From NCBI GenBank assembly GCA_032622095.1, contig CP136067.1, positions 81,556,705-81,620,704 on the forward strand: a stretch of 64,000 bases of DNA, read 5' to 3'. Source of the DNA: Siphonodentalium dalli (Eukaryota; Mollusca; Scaphopoda; Gadilida; Siphonodentaliidae). Every line of letters starts with the position of its first letter. Positions within the stretch are counted from its first letter, which is position 1. Below the pieces are notes generated by a model. The model searched no databases and had not been told where the DNA came from. It saw only the letters and a program-made list of their open reading frames with translations. Shown one piece after another: positions 45,790 through 56,524 of this stretch. A program made the translations under genes and the position numbers.

Positions 45790-46130
45790 GAGGTACGCCC
45801 CTTTTTCGACTTTAAATTTCAAATTGTGGGTTCTCCGGATGATAACTGGAGCAATATTCAACAAAATTTCTTGATATCCGCGCTGTTGTTCACCTTTCAC
45901 ATAGGTCAAGTTTGATTTTGGTCGTGGTCCGATTATTTTGGTCCTGGTCCGATTATTTTCGACGGTTTTATGTCCCATTTTAGACTAAGAAATCTAAACA
46001 TTTGGGTTGTTCGGATGACCACATGAGTGATATTCAACATAAGTTATTGATATTCACTACATGGCTCATAAGTGGTCAAGTTCGATTTTGGTCACGGTCC
46101 GATGATTTTTGGCACAGTCATGCTCCTGTC
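45790..46130. repeat. Degenerate ~175-bp tandem repeat
   Basis: GTCAAGTT(T/C)GATTTTGGTC(G/A) followed by CGGTCCGAT(T/G)ATTTT occurs at about 45,905 and 46,077. Each copy is preceded by CGGATGA and ATATTCAACA(A/T)AA blocks. One GGTCCGATTATTTT block is also duplicated locally at 45,927-45,957. Confidence 0.55.
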
Positions 46131-46638
46131 TCCCCTTAGAAATATTTGTTTTGCATGAATTTGACTTTTTGTTCTTTAAAAAAGCCAACGCCCCAACAAC
46201 CCACCTCTTTTTGGAAGACGTTGGGTCCGTGACATTGATGATTCTTCCGGTTCGGGTTTCTGTCATGACATGACACCCGATATCATGTTACTAACATAGT
46301 TATGCTTGTGTTTATATGAGTTTTTGCACGATCGATCCCTTCAACTCTCGGATGACCAAGTATTCCACCACGGAGAAATCTCAATTCATGACAACCGTGA
46401 ATTCAGAATATTTGATGCAACTGATCTGCCTGCACCAATAAGGATACGTTCACACAGCTGACAAATTGTCATGAATTTTTTTTCATAGATGGTTCCTATT
46501 GCATACAGTAATGCACTAAGTAATCGACTTCTTAACCACAGCATAATTATGGGTAACTTTTCAGTATTTAGTCGGAAATATGGCTTGTTGCCATTCATCG
46601 GAAAGCTCTCATGCTGCCTTTCCTGACAAGGAATTGCA

Positions 46639-47193
46639 TTACGTGCGGTTTATAAGCACTATGCAGATGTTTGTTATTGTGGGCTGGTTTAGAAGTGAAC
46701 TATTTCTAGAATAGAGGTCCCCGTGGGAGTTCGTTGTGCATACATTGGGAGACCGTTCTATATTACGAATGACAACTTGCGTTATAAAGCATAGTATAAC
46801 ATGCCCATTCGGAGAAATAGAAAGTCGAGGTATAACAATGGAGCTGGGTTTTAAATATATAATATATCTATGATCTACAACACATATTACAGATATTTCG
46901 CAATAGTGAAAATGTATTGAATGTTTTCCTGACAACAACATGAACACCTGTATTGTCACGCATCCTGCGATGGTACTAACAGAAACGTTTCTGATTATTT
47001 CATGTTGGTAATTTATTGCGCACCAAAAGCAATCATTTACAGTAATCAATACACGTATGGACGTAGTCTTGTGTGGTGCCAAGGACATTCGTTCGCTGAC
47101 AGCAATCCGAGCGGGACCGTGTGTTTCAGCCGAATAATTAATTACCTCCTGTAGCCTCCAGGTGTTATAGTGCTCGAGATCACGCGGGTCCAC
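46639..47193 (-). CDS. Hypothetical ORF, 184 codons
   Basis: One of the longest non-transposon frames in the window. It begins MDPRDLEHYNTWRLQEVINY and has mixed hydrophobic stretches, for example around residues 78-90 and 130-145, without a clear signal peptide. I recognise no family. It could be an old exon or chance; the lack of low-complexity bias is its only support. Confidence 0.2.
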   Translation of the reverse strand: MDPRDLEHYNTWRLQEVINYSAETHGPARIAVSERMSLAPHKTTSIRVLITVNDCFWCAINYQHEIIRNVSVSTIAGCVTIQVFMLLSGKHSIHFHYCEISVICVVDHRYIIYLKPSSIVIPRLSISPNGHVILCFITQVVIRNIERSPNVCTTNSHGDLYSRNSSLLNQPTITNICIVLINRT

Positions 47194-47344
47194 ATATTTC
47201 CGCTGGTGTCAGAATCGGGGGAGGCTTGGTGATATAAGTGGCATCCCTCGCATAAATCATATCGATATATTCAGTTAGGAAATTACTCGTTTTCTCCGTG
47301 CGAGGAGGCCCGTGTTTCACATCCAGTGAGATCTTACGCCACAA

Positions 47345-47640
47345 CAGGTAACATTAACTTACATCTTGTTCGCGGTGGACATAATACGGCGAAAATGATA
47401 ATTTTGGTAAAATAACGGTTTCTTAACAACATCACTATGCACCGCCAACATCATATAACTAAATCAGCAGAACAGACCGTGCTGACGTTGGTGTATATGG
47501 TGCAAAGTGATGCTATTATGTTAAGAAAAAGTTTTTGATGTCGGTGGGTCATATTAATTTACCTATGACTGTATGACATTGGTGGTGTAATATGATGCGT
47601 TGTTTTTCCCAAATTATCATTTTCGCTGTCTCTGGCTAAT
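47345..47640. repeat. Imperfect palindrome, MITE-like
   Basis: GCGAAAATGATAATTTTGG at about 47,391-47,409 pairs with its near-complement at about 47,610-47,630. Inside, CTTAACAACATCACTATGCACC pairs imperfectly with GGTGCAAAGTGATGC..GTTAAG. A related half-copy lies at about 48,133-48,190. Termini were not resolved. Confidence 0.4.
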
Positions 47641-47814
47641 CCGACCGATTTGCATGAAACATCCAAGAACATGTATATATATATGTTTTTAAATATTTTA
47701 ATAATGACTTTTCTCGTTGTTGCAAAAAGATCAGATGAGGCATCTTGATTGAGGGTACTTAGCAATGTTACAACCAACGCATACATTATTAAAATATTTT
47801 TAAATATATATATC

Positions 47815-48035
47815 AGAATTATGGAGGCACGGACTCAGTATGAGTGTGCATTGCTTCATATGTGCTTAACTCAGTGAGCGTGAACAAATTCTCATTTCTT
47901 ATCGAAATAATCATGTGACGATCGGAATGGCAGATTGAGACGTCCCTCAAACCAGATCAAGCTTAAAAATAAGTCCAGATTTTCGCCCATGCCGGGGTTC
48001 GAACCCGCGCCAACATCGCCTGGCTAGCCCAGACT
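47815..48035 (-). repeat. tRNA-derived SINE-like fragment
   Basis: On the minus strand, GCGCGGGTTCGAACCCCGGC (47,992-48,011) is a perfect Pol III B-box/T-loop. No full cloverleaf or clear A-box precedes it. The downstream body ends with CACGGACTCAGT-type sequence that recurs at 9,366. This combination fits a tRNA-headed SINE better than a tRNA gene. Confidence 0.45.
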
Positions 48036-48244
48036 GGGGTTTTAAACAGATAATTTGTTTTTCTCTGAGTACATGTAGTTCGGATTAGCCAAAAACCTCC
48101 AAAGTGACTATTTATTAAAGATAAAAATACTTTTTCTTAGCAGCATCATTTTTGCCCCATGCACCAACCGCCATATGCGATTGTCGTTAAAAATTGAGTA
48201 AAATATATATTTAACAAATCGAAATTATAAACGAGTGCACCACT

Positions 48245-48460
48245 TTAACCCTTTCAGTGGCAAGTCCGATTTTTGTATCAACCCATATTTCCTTGATCAT
48301 TTTTTTTTATTTATTGATTATAATAATGTGATACATGGATGGAAAGAGATCTAATAGCTTTTTCCATCAATGTATCACATTATTATAATCAATAAATTTG
48401 AAAAATGATCAAGGAAATATGGGTTGATACAAAAATCGGACTTGGCACTGAAAGGTTTAA
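48245..48460. mobile_element. Near-perfect palindromic TTAA MITE, 208 bp
   Basis: TTAA flanks 48,249-48,456. The left arm CCCTTTCAGTGGCAAGTCCG, ATTTTTGTATCAACCCATAT, TTCCTTGATCATTTTT, ATTGATTATAATAATGTGAT pairs almost completely with the right arm; only a short centre near 48,350 is unpaired. A transcript would form a ~90-bp hairpin. Confidence 0.85.
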
Positions 48461-48526
48461 CAAACGCATCGCTGTTGATCCAATACGTTACAAGTGAGTT
48501 CATGTGTTCGAAAACCTCCTCACTTC

Positions 48527-48586
48527 TATAACGGCCATTGTGTACATAGCTCTGTATATACATTTATATGATTGAGTGAAATAAAG
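48527..48586 (+). mobile_element. LINE-A family 3'-end fragment, interrupted
   Basis: TGTGTACATAGCTCTGTATA and ATATGATTGAGTGAAATAAAG match the 3' end of LINE-A (reverse complement of 31,155-31,245). The expected last bases CAATTCAATTCA are found at 53,556-53,567, on the far side of the foldback element. This shows that the foldback element inserted into an existing LINE tail. Confidence 0.85.
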
Positions 48587-51500
48587 CGGTGTGACTAATT
48601 ACCGCCAGGGACCGCCCGGGGACCGCACGGGACCGCCCGGGACCGCCCGGGTGGCCCCACGGGCCCGTGGACACAATATCTCGACAGAATAACGTAGCTA
48701 CATGCCACCTGAGGGCAACATAGAAAAAATTACTCGCTCGCTCGTCTCCGGCCGGTCATATTAACCCCACAAATGCCGATATTGGTTAAAATAGCCTGGG
48801 TGATTACTGGTGTCTTCGTGTGTTTTCAGACAGATTATTTTGGTGATTCTCGGTAGTGCAATACACCTGAGTGTTAATTCCATGTATTGACTCGTTGACG
48901 CGTCCACGGCCGATGTTATTAACCCCTCACATTCCGGTAAAATAGTGCATAAACAAAATAACATTGGAACCGCCCGGGACCGCCCGGGCGGCCCCATGGG
49001 CCCGTGGACACTATATCTCGACGTTATAACATAGCGACAAACAACATGAGGTCAACCTAGAAAATGTTACTCGCTCGCTCGACCCCGGCCGGTGTTATTA
49101 ACCCCTCAAAATCCGACAAAATGGTATATAAACAAAAAGTACATTGGGACCGCCCGGGACCGCCCGGGTGGCCCCACGTGCCCGTGGACACAATATCTCG
49201 ACGTTATAACGTAGCGACATACCCCACGAGGTCAACATAGAAAGTGTTACTCGCTCGCTCGACTCCGGCCGGTGTTATTAACCCCTCAATATCCGATAAA
49301 ATGGTATATAAACAAAAAGAACATTGGGACCGCCCGGGACCGCCCGGGAGGCCCCATGGGCCAGTGGACACTATATCTCGACGTTATAACGTAGCGACAT
49401 ACCCCACGAGGTCAACCTAGAAAATGTTACTCGCTCGCTCGACCCCGGCTGGTGTTATTAACCCCTCAAAAACCGATAAAATGGTATATAAACAAAAAGA
49501 ACATCGGGACCGCCCGGGAGGCCCCATGGGCCCGTGGACAATATATCTCGACGTTATAACGTAGCGACATACCCCACGAGGTCAACCTGCAAAATGGTAC
49601 TCGCTCCCTCGACACCGGCCGGCGTTATTAACCCCTCAAAATCCGATAAAATGGTATATAAACAAAAAGAACATTGGGACCGCCCGGGACCGCCCGGGAC
49701 CGCCCGGGATGCCACATGGGCCCGTGGACACAATATCTCGACGTTATAACGTAGCGACATACCCCACGAGGTCAACCTAGAAAATGTTACTCGCTCGCTC
49801 GACCCCGGCCGGTGTTATTAACCCCTCAAAATCCGATAAAATGGTATATAAACAAAAAGAACATCGGAACCGCCCGGGAGGCCCCATGGGCCCGTGGACA
49901 ATATATCTCGACGTTATAACGTAGCGACATACCCCACGAGGTCAACCTGCAAAATGGTACTCGCTCCCTCGACACCGGCCGGCGTTATTAACCCCTCAAA
50001 ATCCGATAAAATGGTATATAAACAAAAAGAACATTGGGACCGCCCGGGACCGCCCGGGAGGCCACATGGGCCCGTGGACACAATATCTCGACGTTATAAC
50101 GTAGCGACATGCCACCTGATGGGCAACATAACAACATTTACTCACTCGCTCGTCTCCGGCCGGTCATATTAACCCCACAAATGCCGATATTGGCTAAAAG
50201 AGCCTGGGTGATTACTGGTGTCTTCGTGTGTTTTCAGACAGATTATTTTGGTGATTCTCGGTAGTGCAATACACCTGAGTGTTAATTCCATGTATTGACT
50301 CGTTGACGCGTCCACGGCCGATGTTATTAACCCCTCACATTCCGGTAAAATAGTGCATAAACAAAAGAACATTGGAACCGCCCGGGACCGCCCGGGCGGC
50401 CCCATGGGCCCGTGGACACTATATATCGACGTTATAACGTAGCGACATACCCCACGAGGTCAACCTAGAAAATGTTACTCGCTCGCTCGACCCCGGCCGG
50501 TGTTATTAACCCCTCAAAGTCCGACAAAATGGTATATAAACAAAAAGTACATTGGGACCGCCCGGGACCGCCCGGGTGGCCCCACGTGCCCGTGGACACA
50601 ATATCTCGACGTTATAACGTAGCGACATACCACACGAGGTCAACATAGAAAATGTTACTCGCTCGCTCGACTCCGGCCGGTGTTATTAACCCCTCAAAAT
50701 CCGATAAAATGGTATATAAACAAAAAGAACATTGGGACCGCCCTGGAGGCCCCATGGGCCAGTGGACACTATATCTCGACGTTATAACGTAGCGACATGC
50801 CACCTGAGGGCAACATAACAACATTTACTCGCTCGCTCGTCTCCGGCCGGTCATATTAACCCCACAAATGGCGATATTGGCTAAAAGAGCCTGGGTGATT
50901 ACTGGTGTCTTCGTGTGTTTTCAGACAGATTATTTTGGTGATTCTCGGTAGTGAAATACACCTGAGTGTTAATTCCATGTATTGACTCGTTGACGCGTCC
51001 ACGGCCGATGTTATTAACCCCTCAAATTCCGGTAAAATAGTGCATAAACAAAAGAATCTTGGAACCGCCCGGGACCGCCCGGGCGGCCCCATGGGCCCGT
51101 GAACACTATATATCGACGTTATAACATAGCGACATACCACACGAGGTCAACCTAGAAAATGTTACTCGCTCGCTCGACCCCGGCCGGTGTTATTAACCCC
51201 TCAAAATCCGACAAAATTGTATATTAACAAAAAGTACATTGGGACCGCCCGGGACCGCCCGGGTGGCCCCACGTGCCCGCGGACACAATATCTCGACGTT
51301 ATAACGTAGCGACATACCCCACGAGGTCAACCTGCAAAATGGTACTCGCTCGCTCGACTCCGGTCGGCGTTATTAACCCCTCAAAACCCGACAAAATGGT
51401 ATATAGACAAAAAGAACATTGGGACCGCCCGGGTGGCCCCAAGTGCCCGTGGACACAATATCTCGACGTTATAACGTAGCGACATGCCACATGAGGGCAA

Positions 51501-53547
51501 CATAGAAAAATTTACTCGCTCGCTCGTCTCCGGTCGGTCAAATTAACCCCACAAATGCCGATATTGGCTAAAAGAGCCTGTGTGATTACTGGTGTCTTCG
51601 TGTGTTTTCAGACAGATTCGCATATGGCGGTTTTACTAAATGTGAATATTATAACAACATTGCTTAACGTGAACGCTGACCACGCCTTTAAACATGTATT
51701 ATATCTGTGAATCGTATTTCGTGTACCGTTTGTAAATTCCGATCACACATTGAGAGTTGTTAAAAACGCTCTTCGTTCGCGAAGACTATTTTCGGCGACG
51801 ATTTTATTTGAATGGTTTCGGAAGACAAAAATATTATAAACATGTCAATTTGACACACTCTTAAATCTCTTTTTTCCTGGCCGCTGAAATTTTGCTGGCC
51901 AGTATATATGACACACCTAATTTATTGTGAAATTCCACCATGATAAGGTCCCGGGCGGTCCCAAGGTTCATTTTGTTTGTACACTATTTTACCGGAATTT
52001 GAGGGGTTAATAACATCGGCCGTGGACGCGACAACGAGTCAATATATGGAATTAACACTCAGGTGTATTGCACTACCGCGAATCACCAAATAATCTGTCT
52101 GAAAACACAGGAAGACACCCGTAATCATCCAGACTCTTTTAGCCAATATCGGCATTTGTTGGGTTAGTATGACCGGCCGGAGACGACCGAGCGAGTAAAT
52201 TTTTCTATGTTGCCCTCAGGTGGCATATCGCTACGTTATAACGTCGAGATATTGTGTCCACGGGCACGTGGGGCCTCCCGGGCGGTCCCGGGCAGTCCAA
52301 ATGTTCTTTTTGTTTATATACCATTTTATCGGATTTTGAGGGGTTAATAACACCGGCCGGAGTCGAGCGAGGGAGTAACATTTTCTAGGTTGACCTCGTG
52401 GTGTATGTTGCTATGTTATAACGTCGAGATATAGTGTCCACGGGCCCATGGGGCCTCCCGGGCGGTCCCGGGCGGTCCCAATGTACTTTTTGTTTATATA
52501 CCATTTTATCGGATTTTGAGGGGTTAATAACACCGGCCGGAGTCGAGCGAGCGAGTAACATTTTCTAGGTTGACCGCATGGGGTATGTCGCTACGTTATA
52601 ACGTCGAGATATTGTGTCCACGGGCACGTGGGGCCACCCGGGCGGTCCCGGGCGGTCCCAATGTACTTTTTGTTTATATACCATTTTATCGGCTTTTGAG
52701 GGGTTAATAACACCGGCCGGAGTCTAGCAAGCGAGTAACATTTTCTAGGTTGACCTCGTGGTGTATGTCGCTATGTTATAACGTCGAGATATAGTGTCCA
52801 CGGGCCCATGGGGCCTCCCGGGCGGTCCCGGGCGGTCCCAATGTACTTTTTGTTTATATACCATTTTATCGGATTTTGAGGGGTTAATAACACCGGCCGG
52901 AGTCGAGCGAGCGAGTAACATTTTCTAGGTTGACCTCGTGGGGTATGTCGCTACGTTATAACGTCGAGATATTGTGTCCACGGGCACGTGGGGCCACCCG
53001 GGCGGTCCCGGGCGGTCCCAATGTACTTTTTGTTTATATACCATTTTGTCGGATTTTGAGGGGTTAATAACACCGGCCGGGGTCGAGCGAGCGAGTAACA
53101 TTTTCTAGGTTGACCTCGTGTGGTATGTCGCTATGTTATAACGTCGAGATATAGTGTCCACGGGCCCATGGGGCCACCCGGGCGGTTCCAATGTTCTTTT
53201 GTTTATGCACTATTTTACCGGTATTTGAGGGGTTAATAACATCGGCCGTGGACGCGTCAACGAGTCAATACATGGAATTAACACTCAGGTGTATTGAACT
53301 ACCGAGAATCACCAAAATAATCTGTCTGAAAACACACGAAGACACCAGTAATCATCCAGGCTATTTTAGCCAATATCGGCATTTGTGGGGTTAATAAGAC
53401 CGGCCGGAGACGAGCGAACGAGTAAATTTTTCTATGTTGCCCTCAGGTGGCATGTCGCTACGTTATACCGTCGAGATATTGTGTCCACAAGCCCATGGGG
53501 CCACCCAGGCGGTCCCGGGCGGTCCCGGGCGGTAATTAGTCACACCC
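48587..53547. mobile_element. Foldback-like element with tandem-repeat inverted arms
   Basis: Termini CGGTGTGACTAATTACCGCC (left) and, inward from the right, GGGTGTGACTAATTACCGCC are inverted. AAATAAAG flanks both ends (48,579-48,586 and 53,548-53,555), an 8-bp target duplication inside a LINE tail. The left arm (to 51,618) and the right arm (from 51,951) are made of ~180-bp GC-rich units (A) and ~230-bp units (B, at about 48,745, 50,153, 50,843 and truncated at 51,523; inverted at 51,955 and 53,185). A units carry GGGACCGCCCGGG, ACGTTATAACGT, TCGCTCGCTCGA and CCGGCCGG. No transposase gene is visible. The design resembles Drosophila FB and other long-arm foldback elements. Confidence 0.85.
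51619..51948. other. Unique loop of the foldback element
   Basis: About 330 bp of AT-rich, non-repeated sequence between the inverted arms. It begins exactly where a B unit is cut after CAGACAGATT and ends before CCCGGGCGGTCC of the opposite arm. No ORF longer than a few tens of codons and no known motif. Confidence 0.75.
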
Positions 53548-53776
53548 AAATAAAGCAATTCAATTCATAATTCACAATCGCTTGAGCCGATTCCTTAAAT
53601 TCCAACGCTAATCGATCGGGTAAAAGCAATATTTTACAAATATGGTACACATCACCAGGATAAACTGTTAGGCAACTTATAAAACAGACGATGAATACAA
53701 AATTCACGAACACCACCGGATACATGTCCAAGCTTTAATACAGGCAAAAATGTTCCGTCGATATCAAACTCAATAT

Positions 53777-54010
53777 TTATCGATAAATATTTTGTATAAT
53801 ATTTCTACATCTATTGGGGGCAGGGGTAATAACAAAAATCAGAGCATAACACTCAAACAGAATATGCACAAGCTTATCGACGAAACCCCGTCCGCAGGCA
53901 CCGCACGTGGAAGGTGTTGAGATAGCTTCAGAACAAATGAGCACGCAGTCAGTATTTGTCAGCATGGAAAGCATTAACCCCCATTTGACCAACTCCAATT
54001 GTGTACACAA
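53777..54010 (-). pseudogene. Possible LINE C-terminal zinc-motif fragment
   Basis: The peptide STCGACGRGFVDKLVHILFE followed by C has the C-x2-C-x9-H-x4-C spacing found at the C-termini of many LINE proteins, also seen in LINE-A. No reverse transcriptase is attached. It may be a short, isolated LINE remnant. Confidence 0.35.
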
Positions 54011-54333
54011 GTGGATATATTCTGTATTTTGTTTTGATCAGTTGATTTATTAGTTTGTGAGAATATTAATCCCTTGCACCCAACCATAGACATATGCCAT
54101 ATGATTTGATAACTGAACTATTTGTCATCCTATTGGCAATTGTGTTGATAATTCATGGCACGTTTTCAAGTTTTATGATGAAACACCCGGCATGTATAAT
54201 TAAAACTATTAATATATTGTGGTATACATTGATCGAACTTGAAGATATTAACCCTACATCCAACCATGACATGAAAACATGTTATACGAAGCAATACTTT
54301 GTCTGATCAGTTGCATATTATTACATACCCACG

Positions 54334-54804
54334 TTAAAGGTACTCAATCGGATCAGACGGTCCCCATGCATATCATCAAGATACAACAATAACAACATTT
54401 CTTCAAAATACGCTTTAGTTATCAGAATCAATTTATTGCAACGAAATAATGCTAACCACTGTCAACCATGGTATCAAATTTCCCAAAACTTGTTATTTAT
54501 CAACATTTTGTTCAACGAAATATGGCCGTATTATCACTTAAGTATCACGAAATTTGGCCGTATTATAACTTGATTTTATAGTTATCCATCTCCGTCCGCA
54601 ATTTTGTCCGAAACCTTCCGATTGACCACGTGTTTCTGTGCCACATATTATTACACAACTCGAGAAATAACAAGCTATAAAAATCGATATCTGATCACGC
54701 TGAGCTTTGATTGGTGGGTTCCTCGACTCGAATCAGATATGTTTTACCCCCGAAGCCAAAGAAATAGTAACTTAGGAGCGTCTGATCGGATTGGGTACCT
54801 TTAA
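54334..54804. mobile_element. TTAA-flanked MITE, 463 bp
   Basis: TTAA lies at 54,334-54,337 and 54,801-54,804. Ends AGGTACTCAATCGGATCAGA and, inward from the right, AGGTACCCAATCCGATCAGA are inverted repeats continuing through CG.TCC. The short ORF inside has no domain. Confidence 0.8.
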
Positions 54805-54998
54805 TGATACAACCCCCTTGATATATATTTCTAATCGTCTCCCAGATATCTCTGGTTTTGAGTCGTATGGTTGAAGGTACGGTCGGCCTCTCATTTGGAA
54901 CAGTCATATTCTGTTTTATATTGATGGTTTTTCGATTGCTGTGGTCGCTATGGTTGAAGGTATATGGGTTAACCCTTTACCCAACAGAACGGCCCTGT

Positions 54999-55067
54999 GC
55001 CAATGCATTCTCTTATATATGCGAGTCGACCATAGGTCGCCTCGCATATATAAGAGAATGCATTGGC
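54999..55067. repeat. 69-nt hairpin, copy 1
   Basis: A 27-bp perfect arm (GCCAATGCATTCTCTTATAT then ATGCGAG) pairs with 55,041-55,067. Inside, CGACC pairs with GGTCG around an ATA loop, with one mismatch between the stems. It is the exact reverse complement of 55,147-55,215. Confidence 0.95.
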
Positions 55068-55146
55068 TTAACACATTAAAAATTATAAAATTGTTAAAGA
55101 ATGTAAGAAAAAATGGTAAAAAGTGTTAAAAAAAGATTTTTTTTAG

Positions 55147-55215
55147 GCCAATGCATTCTCTTATATATGCGAGGCGACCTATGGTCGACTCGCATATATA
55201 AGAGAATGCATTGGC
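55147..55215. repeat. 69-nt hairpin, copy 2 (inverted)
   Basis: Exact reverse complement of copy 1, 79 bp downstream. Flanking bases (GGCCCTGT on the left, ACAGGGC on the right) extend the overall palindrome. Confidence 0.95.
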
Positions 55216-55639
55216 ACAGGGCATAACTGTAACTATCACAATGTGGTCAAGGAGCCGGTTCCAATGATATCCATATTTGTATAGTTCTATTGAGACAGAC
55301 CGAAGATATTTTAGGCTGTTTAAGCTTTATTTGGCCGGTTTTGGCCGGTTTGTTGGGTAAAGGGTTAACCATCCGACTATCGTGATCGGCCTATCGGCCA
55401 ATATCTGTCATTGTCATGTTCCTCGAAAACTTAGAATTTGTTGAATTGTTCAAATGAGTATTTCTATTTATAGCTGTTGGATAGTTTTATGATAAATTGG
55501 TTGTTCTCGTGGAAATAGAGGTCAAGTTTGAATTTATGTTTGGTGCGATTTTCCGATTCATTTTAACTCCTGTTGTGATTAGGGATTTCACGTGGTGGAA
55601 GACGGATGGTGATTGTTGGTGAGACCACAACTTTGGTCA

Positions 55640-55940
55640 GCATCAGTTGGAAATTTATATCAAAATAGGTTAAAATTGTTCGCATTTGATTTTCAAACCA
55701 GTATTTATTGTGAAATTTAATTTTGTTAGACAAATAGTAAAGACTAAATTTATCCACTTTCCTGGGTATCTATCAAATTTTGGACTGAAATGGCCATATT
55801 AGTTGAACAACATGTTCTTATCATAGTATAGTAAGTGCCATGTTTGAAAGCTTGACGTAGCAGGTGTTGGAAAATTCGAACGGGGTGCAAATACAAGTTC
55901 ATACATATGGGAATTTTCATCTGGTTCAGGGGGTGGTGTG
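55640..55940. repeat. Dispersed GTTGGAAATTT-rich repeat, second copy
   Basis: CATCAGTTGGAAATTT, TTGGACTGAAATGGCCAT and GGGGTGCAAATA..TCTGGTTCAGGG..GGTGT match parts of 40,640-40,810 and 37,075-37,145. The rest of 55,370-56,520 holds nothing recognisable. Confidence 0.4.
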
Positions 55941-56524
55941 CATGCAAGTGGAATTTACAAGAGCTTCTGTTATGCCGGGGGTCATTAAACAATTGTCGCA
56001 TTGTGGACCAACACATCGTTAATCCTGAACATTTACTCATACCCGTTCTTATCGCGGATTTGATAATGTTCCATTGTAATCCGCGACTGCAAAAACACAG
56101 ATCGGCGTTCCGGTATAGCGCTAAAATAGATCAAGTCATTAAATCGCGGTTTCGCATCAATTAAATTAACGTAATGAATAGGATAATAAGTGCAAAACCC
56201 AAGAGTGGTCTCTTTGTAATTATTTCACACTTATTTTGATGTGTACACCATACATCATGTATACGAATATTTCACCGCCAGTTCACATTAATGCTATATT
56301 GTATGCATATTATTTACTTGTTTCTGTTCATTTCTTGTTTATTTGTTTATGCCTCTCTCGTTGATACACATGTTCCATGCCATGCCTGCCAAATATGCTA
56401 TAACATTAATGACAAAACATACCCACTCTTACAAATCCGGTACACAAGAACAGCAGTAATATTGTATATTGTTGCCCACCAAACTATTAAGTAATGTACG
56501 CAGAATTAAATATGTATCGGGTAA

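Larger units (their letters stand above)
54969..55368. mobile_element. TTAA-flanked MITE carrying two hairpins, 392 bp
   Basis: TTAA within GTTAAC flanks both sides (54,969-54,972 and 55,365-55,368). Terminal inverted repeats are CCCTTTACCCAACA. The left half contains a large palindrome (54,992-55,222) built from two 69-nt hairpins. No coding capacity. Confidence 0.85.

Noticed and set aside
47992-48011. Functional tRNA gene
   Set aside because: Only a B-box/T-loop is present; no acceptor stem, D-arm or anticodon arm could be folded around it.
48761-53570. Repeated ORFs beginning MGPPGRSRAVP, MDNISRRYNVATYP and similar
   Set aside because: They recur with every unit of the foldback arms on both strands, so they follow the tandem repeat and not selection for protein.
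54999-55215. Conserved microRNA gene
   Set aside because: The hairpins lie inside a MITE, are perfectly paired over 27 bp, and I recognise no known miRNA seed; small-RNA data would be needed.
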